Source: an uncultured bacterium
Lineage (GTDB): Bacteria; Bacteroidota; Bacteroidia; Bacteroidales; Muribaculaceae
Assembly (NCBI GenBank): GCA_905214735.1
Contig: CAJMNI010000018.1
Location: forward strand, 1 to 44,573
Direction: 5' to 3'
Length of the DNA stretch: 44,573 nucleotides
The notes beneath the pieces were generated by a model. The model made no database searches and had not been told where the DNA came from. It saw nothing but the letters and a program-made list of their open reading frames with translations. A program made the position numbers and the translations under genes. Within the stretch, counting starts at the first letter, position 1. Every line of letters begins with the position of its first letter. Positions 26,050-33,652 of this stretch are shown one piece after another.

Positions 26050-26954
26050 GATGTCGGGGTGTGAGGGTAAAACGAACGGATTCTTCCGGCCACCTCCTCC
26101 ATGAGCCAGGCCGGCGTGGAGGTAGCGCCGCAGATGCCGATGCTATCGGCGCGGTCGAGCCATTCCCGGCGCAACTCGCCGCTGTCGGTCACGGCGAAAG
26201 TGTTGGGGTTGACCTTGCGGCATTCCTCGAGAAGCACCTTGCCGTTGGAGCTTTTGGCGCCGCTCACGAAGATGACGACGTCGTGGGCCTTGGCGAAGGA
26301 GCGCATCTTCTCGCTGCGGGTGGCCACCTGGCGGCAGATCGTGTCGAAATATTGAAAGTCGCCTTTGCGCTTGCGTTTCTTGATCTCCTCCACAATGCGG
26401 CTGAAGCCGTCGATGCTCTTGGTGGTCTGCGAATAGAGGAGGATGTCGCGGTCGAGGTCGATGCCGGCGAGTTCGTCGAGGTTCTGCACCACGATGGCGT
26501 TGCCGTCGGTCTGGCCGACGAGGCCGTTGACTTCGGCATGGCCCTCCTTGCCGTAGATGAGGAAGAGGGGCATTTCCGCAATCTCGCCGGCGCGGAAGCG
26601 GGCGAGGTTGTCATCGTAGGCCTGCTTGATGCGCCGCTGCAGCCGGAGCACCACCGGACAGGTGGCGTCGATCACGGTGATGTTGTTGCGGCGCAGCGTC
26701 TCGTAGGTCGACGGCGGTTCGCCGTGGGCCCGGAGGAGCACCGTAGAGTCGCGCAATTCGGCCAGCTCGGCATGGGTGATCGTGTGGAGGCCGCGCAGCC
26801 GCAGGCGTTCCACCTCCGAAGCGTTGTGGACGATGTCGCCGAGGCAGGCGAGCTCTCCCGACTTGCCGAGCTCGGCTTCCGCTTTCTGGATGGCCGTCAC
26901 CACTCCGAAACAGAAGCCGGAATTCGAATCTATCTCAACTTTTTTATCGCTCAT
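26046..26954 (-). CDS. ispH: 4-hydroxy-3-methylbut-2-enyl diphosphate reductase IspH
   Basis: The last enzyme of the MEP pathway, giving IPP and DMAPP. About 302 aa from MSDKKVEID. The three Fe-S cysteines are visible in SGFCFGVV, DATCPVV and GICGATSTP, and AHGEPP and SSNGKVL are the substrate-site motifs. An upstream ATG at 26972 overlaps the cmk stop as ATGA and would add six residues (MISDLA); homologues usually start close to VEID, so 26954 is given, but translation from 26972 is possible. No second RPS1-type domain is fused. Confidence 0.95.
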   Translation of the reverse strand: MSDKKVEIDSNSGFCFGVVTAIQKAEAELGKSGELACLGDIVHNASEVERLRLRGLHTITHAELAELRDSTVLLRAHGEPPSTYETLRRNNITVIDATCPVVLRLQRRIKQAYDDNLARFRAGEIAEMPLFLIYGKEGHAEVNGLVGQTDGNAIVVQNLDELAGIDLDRDILLYSQTTKSIDGFSRIVEEIKKRKRKGDFQYFDTICRQVATRSEKMRSFAKAHDVVIFVSGAKSSNGKVLLEECRKVNPNTFAVTDSGELRREWLDRADSIGICGATSTPAWLMEEVAGRIRSFYPHTPTS

Positions 26955-26968
26955 CGCAAGGTCTGAAA

Positions 26969-27691
26969 TCATTCTCCGTTGCCGGCCGGATATTTCACGT
27001 CGGCGCCGGTGATGCCGTTGAAACGGCCTGCGAGCACCTTCATCTGCTCTTCGGGGGAGAGGCGGGAATTGTCGAGCACGAAAGCGTCGTCGGCCTTGCG
27101 CAGCGGAGAGACTTTGCGCGTGGTGTCGATATGGTCGCGCCGGCGGATGTTTTCGATCACCTCGTCATAGTCCACCTTCATTCCTTTGGCTTCCAGCTCC
27201 TTGAGACGGCGCTCGGCGCGGATTTCCGGACTGGCGTCGACGAAGACCTTCATCTCGGCGTCGGGGAAGACGGCAGTGCCGATGTCGCGGCCGTCCATCA
27301 CTATCCCCTTGTCGCGGCCGAACCCTTTCTGGAGCGCGGTGAGGCGTTCCCTCACCTCCGGAATCTCGGCCACCGGGCTGACCATTCCGCTGACCTGCAT
27401 GTCGCGGATCTCTCGCTCCACGTCCTCGCCGTTGAGCAGCGTGTGTTGCACGCCGTCGGCTCCGGCGGGAGTAAACGAGATCGAGATGTCGGGAAGAGCC
27501 TTCACGAGCGCCGGCACGTCGACACCCTTTTCGGGCGACGCCATGCCGTGGCGCAGGGCATAGAGGGTGACGGCGCGATACATCGCGCCGGAATCTACGT
27601 AGACATATCCGACGAGGCGCGCCAGTTCACGCGCCATCGTCGACTTGCCGCTCGACGAATAGCCGTCGATCGCGATTATGATTCTCTTCAT
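26969..27691 (-). CDS. cmk: Cytidylate kinase
   Basis: 240 aa from MKRIIIAIDGYSSSGKST; the P-loop is GYSSSGKS (residues 10-17). It phosphorylates CMP and dCMP. Other family features are YVDSGAMYRAVTLYALR, the nucleotide-binding MDGRDIGTAVFPDAEMKVF, and the lid region IRRRDHIDTTRKVSPLRKADDAFVLD. The start codon overlaps the glgB stop as ATGA. The frame upstream of 27691 lies inside glgB and is not coding. In other Bacteroidales cmk often sits beside porQ and ispH; ispH is adjacent here but porQ is not. Confidence 0.95.
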   Translation of the reverse strand: MKRIIIAIDGYSSSGKSTMARELARLVGYVYVDSGAMYRAVTLYALRHGMASPEKGVDVPALVKALPDISISFTPAGADGVQHTLLNGEDVEREIRDMQVSGMVSPVAEIPEVRERLTALQKGFGRDKGIVMDGRDIGTAVFPDAEMKVFVDASPEIRAERRLKELEAKGMKVDYDEVIENIRRRDHIDTTRKVSPLRKADDAFVLDNSRLSPEEQMKVLAGRFNGITGADVKYPAGNGE

Positions 27692-29805
27692 TTCTTCTTG
27701 GTAGTGGTTTTGGAAGCGGTGGATTTGGAAGTCGCGGCGGTCTTCGCGCTCTTCTTCGCTTTGGAGGCAGCCGCCGATTTCGCGGGAGCTTTCTTCACGC
27801 GGCGGAGCACCTGGGCGGTGCGGGCCGGAAGATACATCTGCAGCCATCCCTTGCCCGAGGGTGAATAGAGCGGGTCGGGCATGGTGAAATGATGGATCTT
27901 GTCGTCGACAAGACCGAAGCCGCCAAACTGCGGGTCGTCGCTGTTGATCACCACCTCATATTCTCCGGCTGGGGCGAGGAAGCCGTAGCCGGTGAAGGAG
28001 CGGGTGGGATTCCAGTTGAAGACAAACACGAGGTCGCCGCGCATGAAGGCGAGCACCTGGTCGTCGTCTTTCTCCCAGAGCTTCTCGACGGGGAGGGCCT
28101 GGAAGTTGTAGACTTTCGACACGAGCTCTATCATGGCGTTGTCGAAACCGTTGAGGAATTTATATTTGAGGTCTTCGCGGTCGACGAGGTCCCACTGGCG
28201 GCGGGCATACTTGTAGCTCCAGCCGTTGCCTTCGCGGGGGAAGTCGATCCATTCGGGATGGCCGAACTCGTTGCCCATGAAGTTGAGGTAGCCGCCGTTG
28301 ATCGAGGCGAGGGTGACGAGGCGGATCATCTTGTGGAGCGCCATGCCGCGTGCCACTACGCCGTTGTCGTCGTTGACCTGCATGTGCCAGTACATTTCCT
28401 TGTCGATCAGGCGGAAGATGATTGTCTTGTCGCCGACGAGCGCCTGGTCGTGGCTTTCGCAGTAGCTCACGGTCTTCTCGTCGCTGCGGCGGTTGGTGAG
28501 TTCCCAGAATATGGAAGTCGGATGCCATTCCTCGTCTTTCTTCTCCTTGATCATCTTGATCCAGTAGTCGGGGATTCCCATGGCGAGGCGATAGTCGAAG
28601 CCGAGTCCGCCGTCTTCGAATTTCACGGCGAGGCCGGGCATGCCGCTCATCTCCTCGGCGATGGTGATGGCTTTGGAGTTGATTTCGTGGATGAGGATGT
28701 TGGCCAGGGTGAGATAGACGATGGCGTTGGTGTCCTGGCCGCCGTCGTAATAGTCGGCGTAGCTGCCGAACGCCTTGCCGAGGCCGTGGTCGTAATAGAG
28801 CATCGAGGTGACGCCGTCGAAGCGGAAGCCGTCGAACTTGTATTCCTCAAGCCAGAACTTGCAGTTGGAGAGGAGGAAATGGAGCACCGAGTTCTTGCCG
28901 TAGTCGAAGAGGAGGGAATCCCAGGCGGGATGTTCGCGGCGGTGGTCGCCGTAGAAGTAGAGGTCGTAGCTGCCGTCGATGCGGCCGAGGCCCTCGACTT
29001 CGTTTTTCACGGCGTGGGAATGCACGAGGTCCATGATCACGGCGATGCCGAGCTCATGGCATTCGTCGATGAGGCGCTTGAGGTCGTCGGGAGTGCCGAA
29101 GCGCGACGAGGCGGCGTAGAAGCTGCTGACGTGATAGCCGAAGGAGCCGTAGTAGGGGTGCTCCTGGATGGCCATGAGCTGGATGGCGTTGTAGCCGTCT
29201 TTGGCGATGCGGGGAAGGATGTTGAGTCGGAATTCCTCGAATGTGCCGACGCCCTCCTTCTCCTCGGCCATGCCGATGTGGGCCTCGTAGATGAGGAGCG
29301 GCTTGGTGTCGGGAGTGAAACGCTTCACCTTGAATTCGTAGGGATTCTCGGGGGCGTAGACTTCGGCGGAGAAGATCTTGGTGTCGGGATCCTGCACCAC
29401 GCGGCGGGCGTAGGCCGGGATCCGTTCTCCTTCGCCCCCGTTCCAGAACACGCGCATTTTGAAGAGGTCGCCGTCATGAAGTATGTCGGCGTCGAATTTC
29501 CCCTCCCAGGTGCCGTCGTCAAGACGCTTGAGCGAATATCGCTCGTCGTCTTTCCAGTCGGTGAAGGTGCCGGTGAGAAGTATCTTGGTGGCGTTGGGCG
29601 CGAATTCACGGAAGATCCATTTCCCCGATTTCTCGCGGTGGAGGCCGAAGTAGTTGTAGGCGTTGGCGAATTTCTTGAGAGAGCCGCCGATGTTGGCCGT
29701 GAGCTCCTCATATTTTCTGATCACATCCTGATGACGACCTTCGATCGCTCCTGCGAAAGGTTCGAGCCAGGGATCGTTGCGCAAAATCGCGAGTTGTTTT
29801 TCCAT
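27688..29805 (-). CDS. glgB: 1,4-alpha-glucan branching enzyme with Lys/Ala-rich C-terminal tail
   Basis: 705 aa. It is the eukaryote-like GH13_8 branching type. An N-terminal CBM48 (about 55-160: YNYFGLHREKSGKWIFREFAP) precedes the GH13 barrel (about 185-560) with MDLVHSHAVKN, nucleophile D330 in FRFDGVTSM, acid/base E385 in IAEEMSGMPG, and H452-D453 in ESHDQALVG. An all-beta C-terminal domain ends near residue 665. Residues 671-705 are an unusual tail of Lys, Ala, Ser and Thr (KKAPAKSAAASKAKKSAKT) resembling histone H1-type tails, likely disordered. It is the first gene of the ATGA-coupled glgB-cmk-ispH-tadA operon. No clear promoter is visible in the 108-nt gap upstream. Confidence 0.93.
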   Translation of the reverse strand: MEKQLAILRNDPWLEPFAGAIEGRHQDVIRKYEELTANIGGSLKKFANAYNYFGLHREKSGKWIFREFAPNATKILLTGTFTDWKDDERYSLKRLDDGTWEGKFDADILHDGDLFKMRVFWNGGEGERIPAYARRVVQDPDTKIFSAEVYAPENPYEFKVKRFTPDTKPLLIYEAHIGMAEEKEGVGTFEEFRLNILPRIAKDGYNAIQLMAIQEHPYYGSFGYHVSSFYAASSRFGTPDDLKRLIDECHELGIAVIMDLVHSHAVKNEVEGLGRIDGSYDLYFYGDHRREHPAWDSLLFDYGKNSVLHFLLSNCKFWLEEYKFDGFRFDGVTSMLYYDHGLGKAFGSYADYYDGGQDTNAIVYLTLANILIHEINSKAITIAEEMSGMPGLAVKFEDGGLGFDYRLAMGIPDYWIKMIKEKKDEEWHPTSIFWELTNRRSDEKTVSYCESHDQALVGDKTIIFRLIDKEMYWHMQVNDDNGVVARGMALHKMIRLVTLASINGGYLNFMGNEFGHPEWIDFPREGNGWSYKYARRQWDLVDREDLKYKFLNGFDNAMIELVSKVYNFQALPVEKLWEKDDDQVLAFMRGDLVFVFNWNPTRSFTGYGFLAPAGEYEVVINSDDPQFGGFGLVDDKIHHFTMPDPLYSPSGKGWLQMYLPARTAQVLRRVKKAPAKSAAASKAKKSAKTAATSKSTASKTTTKKK

Positions 29806-29913
29806 ATCGTGTAGTTATCTTTTTTCGGATTATATTACGTCATGCGCCCGGAGGCGATGCGAGTGTGTTTGTCGTAAGTGTATATATTATATAAGGTGAA
29901 AAACTCTTTTTTA

Positions 29914-31515
29914 TTATACTTTTTCCGGCCGGGCCTCCGATTTTTCAACGTCAGCGTGGAGACAATGTTTGATGGCGTTGCGGATTGTGTCGGATTCCTT
30001 GCGGCTGGATTTCAGCACGTCGAGCACGCCGGAGATGTAATCCTCTTTGGAGTGGAAGCCGAGCAGGAGGTGCACTCCCGAGTCGGGGAGCATCGGCTTG
30101 TGGTTGAAGACGCGGAGCACCGACCGATAGTCAGAGTCGCGGATCATTGCGGCAAACCGTTCGCGCAGAATGTTATAGTGTTTGCGGGGTTGGAGCTGGG
30201 TCCAGAGCTGCTTGAGGTGGGTCTCGAGGGCTGTGATGCAGTTGAACCGTGCGTCGACTTTGCATTCCACGTCGCGTTTCACTTTGTGGCGCACGTGCTG
30301 GAGAACCTGCTCTTCGGCGTGCTGGCGGAAAATGCGCATCACCTCTTTCTCCACGCGGCGTTCCACGCGCTCCGGGTCGCGGCCGCGGAGCCGCGCCATG
30401 GTGCGCACGATTTCCGGCATAAGGAAGATGTTTTCCACCTCAGCCACGTCGGGCACGAGTATCTTCTTGTTGCGCAGATACTCCACTTCCTTGTCGGTGC
30501 GCCGGTCGCGGTCGACTATTCCCATGCTCTGCAGGTGGTGGAGCTGGGTGAGGTCGTTGAAGCTGCGGGTGGTCTCGATCACTTTGTCGCAGGAGCCGAG
30601 CGGCTTGACGGTGCGGTCGCGGAAAACGAGACTGTAGAGGCGGGCGTCGATCGAATGGCGGGCGTCTCCTTCGATGAAGAGCACCGGCTTGCGCGATCCG
30701 GCGAGCTCGACCATTAGCTCTTCGGTCATCGGCGTCTTCCCGAGGATCTGATAGTCCCAGACATGCTGGCGGCCGTTGTATTGCTTCACCCAGATGCAGG
30801 CGTTGCGCGTGCGCGACGACACGAAGTCTTCGTCGACGGAGTTATAGACGAAGGTGCAGTCGGGGCGCAGTTCTTCGATGGCGTTCCATAGCGAACCGAT
30901 GATCGAGGGGTGAACGAAGAGGGAAGGGGAGTCGATGAATATCACTGCTTCGGGCATGGCGAAGAGGACTGCCGCGGCGTAATAGAGCACAGCTTTCTCG
31001 CCCTGGCTGAGGCGGAAGGCGGAGACGAGGTCGTCGCCGGCCTTTGTGGAGAAGATGAGCTGCGAGCCTTCGCCGAGGATCTTGTTGCCGGGGAAGACCT
31101 TTTCCCAGATGCGCCGCAGGGAGTCGAGTTTGGTAGGGCGCAGCTTGACTTTCCCACCCTGTTTGATTGCCGACTTCTTCATGAGCACGAGTTCTTTCAT
31201 CTCGTCGGCGAAGAGCATGTAGGAGAGTTTGTCGATTTCGCTGACGGCGTCGGTGCGCATGAAGCTCTGCTGCCTGATGGCTTGGCGATACATGTCGTCG
31301 ATCGAGCCTTTGCGCGTGCTTTCTTCGCGCTGCGGGAAGAAGGCGGAGAGCACGCTGAGGCAGTAGGCCCGGTCGCCGCATAGCTCGGTCATCTCATCCA
31401 TGAAACGCGATTTGCCGGCGCCGTTCGCACCGATGATGGTGATCTGGCGCATATTGCTGATCTCGGCCGGCTGGTTTTTATGGAGCGACGGCGGGAGCTT
31501 GATCGGAGTTGGCAT
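29914..31515 (-). CDS. AAA/ABC-type ATPase fused to a DUF4435 (TOPRIM-like) domain
   Basis: 533 aa. The N-terminal ATPase has Walker A GANGAGKS (29-36), an ABC-like signature LSQGEK (169-174) and Walker B VIFIDSP (191-197), resembling OLD and SMC ATPases. From about residue 265 a DUF4435 domain follows: VLFIEGD with E282, then D290, and VDRDRR with D335 and D337, the E...DxD set of a TOPRIM nuclease. The last about 160 residues are helical. AAA plus DUF4435 is the composition of the PARIS antiphage system (AriA and AriB), which also exists as a fused protein. That match is by architecture; this gene lies among housekeeping genes, so a cellular nuclease role remains possible. A start at 31452 (MRQITIIGANG) is the alternative. 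Confidence 0.8.
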   Translation of the reverse strand: MPTPIKLPPSLHKNQPAEISNMRQITIIGANGAGKSRFMDEMTELCGDRAYCLSVLSAFFPQREESTRKGSIDDMYRQAIRQQSFMRTDAVSEIDKLSYMLFADEMKELVLMKKSAIKQGGKVKLRPTKLDSLRRIWEKVFPGNKILGEGSQLIFSTKAGDDLVSAFRLSQGEKAVLYYAAAVLFAMPEAVIFIDSPSLFVHPSIIGSLWNAIEELRPDCTFVYNSVDEDFVSSRTRNACIWVKQYNGRQHVWDYQILGKTPMTEELMVELAGSRKPVLFIEGDARHSIDARLYSLVFRDRTVKPLGSCDKVIETTRSFNDLTQLHHLQSMGIVDRDRRTDKEVEYLRNKKILVPDVAEVENIFLMPEIVRTMARLRGRDPERVERRVEKEVMRIFRQHAEEQVLQHVRHKVKRDVECKVDARFNCITALETHLKQLWTQLQPRKHYNILRERFAAMIRDSDYRSVLRVFNHKPMLPDSGVHLLLGFHSKEDYISGVLDVLKSSRKESDTIRNAIKHCLHADVEKSEARPEKV

Positions 31516-31640
31516 AGCAGTCGATTTTTAAGAACTATCGTGTAAATTTACTAAAAATTTCGTAAATTCGCCATTGTTTTCAAGGAAACTTGCCTCGTGT
31601 TCCGGCTGTTTCCGCTTAACTTATCGAAATATTGGAATTT

Positions 31641-32276
31641 ATGTTTTCAGGAATAGTAGAGGAGGCCGCCCGGGTGGAGGCTTTGGAGAAGGATGCCGAC
31701 AATCTGCATCTCACGCTTTCATGCTCGTTCGCCGACGAGCTGCGCATAGACCAGAGCGTGTCGCACAACGGGGTTTGTCTGACGGTCGTCAGGCTTCCGG
31801 GCGACGGCACTTATACAGTGACTGCAATCCGCGAGACTCTCGAGCGTTCAAACCTCGGACTTTTGGGAGTCGGCGACGAGGTTAATCTGGAGCGGAGCAT
31901 GCGCATCGACGGCCGGCTCGACGGACACATCGTGCAGGGTCATGTTGACCAGACGGCCCGTTGCGTCTCGGTTGTGGAGGCTGACGGTAGCTGGTATTAC
32001 ACGTTCCGTTATCGTGTGGCTCGCGAGATGGCACGCCGCGGATATGTTACAGTGGATAAGGGATCTGTTACGGTCAACGGTGTGAGCCTCACCGTCTGCG
32101 AACCCCGCGACTTCGCCGTCGAGGAGAATCCCGACGAGATGGAATGCGAGTTCAAGGTGGCGATCATTCCCTACACCCACGAGCACACCAATTTCCACGC
32201 CATCAAGGCCGGAACGGTGGTGAATCTCGAATTCGACATACTCGGCAAATACCTCGCCCGCATCGCCGCAATCTGA
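31641..32276 (+). CDS. ribE: Riboflavin synthase alpha subunit
   Basis: 211 aa, starting with the canonical MFSGIVEE. The enzyme dismutates two lumazine molecules to riboflavin. It consists of two lumazine-binding repeats: SHNGVCLTVVRL (about 38-49) and VTVNGVSLTVCEP in the second half, with GHIVQGHVDQTA between. The frame extends upstream to a TTG at 31632, but MFSGIVEE is the family start. It is divergent from the ATPase gene, with a possible -7 box (TAAATTCG, 31563-31570) in the gap. Confidence 0.96.
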   Translation: MFSGIVEEAARVEALEKDADNLHLTLSCSFADELRIDQSVSHNGVCLTVVRLPGDGTYTVTAIRETLERSNLGLLGVGDEVNLERSMRIDGRLDGHIVQGHVDQTARCVSVVEADGSWYYTFRYRVAREMARRGYVTVDKGSVTVNGVSLTVCEPRDFAVEENPDEMECEFKVAIIPYTHEHTNFHAIKAGTVVNLEFDILGKYLARIAAI

Positions 32277-32298
32277 CTTGCAGGGCAGCGAAATAAAA

Positions 32299-32349
32299 CA
32301 GTGAAATAAAGCAGGGCGCCTTCTGAAGGCGCCCTGCTTTATTTCACTG
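32299..32349. terminator. Bidirectional terminator, 25-bp perfect inverted repeat
   Basis: Arms at 32299-32323 and 32325-32349 are exact complements around one base. The core AGCAGGGCGCCTTC and its complement are GC-rich with AT flanks (TTTATTTCAC) on both sides. It serves the convergent ribE and DUF4923 genes. Confidence 0.85.
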
Positions 32350-32361
32350 CGAGATGCTTTA

Positions 32362-33315
32362 TCAATTCTTTTTGGAGCCGCCTCCGAAGAGGCCTTCGAG
32401 GATGGATCCCAGACTATAGCCTGAATTGCTTTCGCTGCCTGAACTTTGAGTGTTCTGTTGGTTCTGCGAATTCTGTTTGTTCTGCGAGTTTTGCGAGTTC
32501 TTGTTTCCGGAGTTTTTATTGCCCGAATTTTGGGTGCCCTGTGAGTTTTGGGTGCCTTGCGAGTTCTGGTTGCCACCGAAGATACCGCCGAATATCGAGC
32601 CGAGTCCGCTTTCGGCCGACTGCTGTTCGCCCGATACGCTGCCGGTTTTGCTCGTGTGGAAACCGATGCAGAGTCCGTCGTAGCTGTCGAGGATGGAGCT
32701 GAGCGCCTTGGCCAGTTTCATGCCCGAGAACTTGGCCACTACCGAAATCAGTGTCTTCAGTTTCGAGGCGTCGAACATCACATCCATCGACCCGCTCGTT
32801 TTCTGAACGTAGGTCGTCACCGAACCGATTGACATCGAGCCCAAAGCGGTGAAATTGAATTCAAACACACCCTTCGTGCCGTCGGCCGATGGAGTGATAT
32901 TCCCTTTCAGGCTCAGTTTCTTGGTTTTGAGCACGAAAGTATGGTCGGCGTTGATCGTGAGCACGGCGTTGTCGAGACCATATTTCTTATAATAAGGTGC
33001 GAGCTTGGTTTCCACGGCCGAAGCTGCGGCGATACCTCCGGCCTGCTTGAGGAATCCCTCGCCCTGGAAGCATACCGCCGGACCGTCGGAGGTCCAGACG
33101 CCGAGCATGTCGTCGACCGTTATGTCGCTGCTTGAGAAGACTCCTTCGATGATGTTGCCGAGCGTGCTGCCCAGATCGCTACCCGACGATGAATTGCTGC
33201 TCGACGAAGAGCCGCCGGTGAAGATGTCGAAAATGCTCTGGGCGTTGGCCATTTCTGCTTCGCCAAGGGTCAAAATGGCGCATAATAAAGCTGATTTGAA
33301 TAATTTCATCATCAT
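32362..33315 (-). CDS. DUF4923 family secreted protein with Asn/Gln/Ser-rich tail
   Basis: 317 aa (three consecutive ATGs; 33309 is equally possible). A signal peptide covers about residues 1-25 (ending ANAQ). A Ser-rich linker follows, then the DUF4923 domain (about 60-225) with MLGVWTSDGPAVCFQGEGFLKQAGG and TKLAPYYKKYGLDNAVLTIN, a lipocalin-like fold of unknown function. From about residue 245 the sequence becomes low-complexity: QNSQGTQNSQGTQNS and NKNSGNKNSQNSQNKQNS, simple repeats of Asn, Gln, Ser, Gly and Lys, ending with GYSLGSILEGLFGGGSKKN. The N-terminal SIFDIF and SDLGSTLGNIIEGVF segments echo this C-terminal helix. Confidence 0.85.
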   Translation of the reverse strand: MMMKLFKSALLCAILTLGEAEMANAQSIFDIFTGGSSSSSNSSSGSDLGSTLGNIIEGVFSSSDITVDDMLGVWTSDGPAVCFQGEGFLKQAGGIAAASAVETKLAPYYKKYGLDNAVLTINADHTFVLKTKKLSLKGNITPSADGTKGVFEFNFTALGSMSIGSVTTYVQKTSGSMDVMFDASKLKTLISVVAKFSGMKLAKALSSILDSYDGLCIGFHTSKTGSVSGEQQSAESGLGSIFGGIFGGNQNSQGTQNSQGTQNSGNKNSGNKNSQNSQNKQNSQNQQNTQSSGSESNSGYSLGSILEGLFGGGSKKN

Positions 33316-33652
33316 ATATTGGTGTTATTGGCACAAATGTGATACATATAAGCGTTAAAATTGGCTAAAAGAAGAAAAAGTGTTAATTTTGCCCCTGAAT
33401 CAATTTGCTCATGAAATATCATTTGCCAAGTTGCTTCTTTTTTGATTGAGATTTACTCCGCAGGTTTAAGAACCCTGCAATATGTTTTAACGCGAAATTA
33501 CATAAAATTATCATAGATTGTATGATAAAATTATGAGCTCCTTTATCCGGCCGATGAATGGCCGGAAACGGATTCCGAAATGGAAAACTCGCGCGAGAAC
33601 GACCGGAAAAATCAAATATCAGACCGACAACAATAACAATAACAACATAAAA
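33316..33652. other. Promoter and long leader of the DUF4493 operon
   Basis: 337 nt between the divergent DUF4923 gene and the lipoprotein operon. The plus-strand promoter is at 33361-33391. The predicted 260-nt leader contains hairpin candidates GCAGG-n9-CCTGC (33461-33479) and CCGGCC-n7-GGCCGG (33548-33566) and a CAATAACAATAACAAC tract near the start codon. The frame is open from 33518 but those codons are leader, not protein. Confidence 0.5.
33361..33391 (+). promoter_or_regulatory. Promoter of the DUF4493 lipoprotein operon
   Basis: TTG at 33361-33363 and a perfect -7 box TAATTTTG at 33384-33391, 20 nt apart. It points toward the operon starting at 33653. No inverted repeats flanking it were seen, so there is no sign of an invertible promoter. 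Confidence 0.7.

Noticed and set aside
27889..29814. 641-codon open frame antisense to glgB
   Set aside because: It mirrors the reverse strand of a well-conserved GH13 gene; composition is Val/Glu/His-rich with no domain, as expected from GC-rich codon bias.
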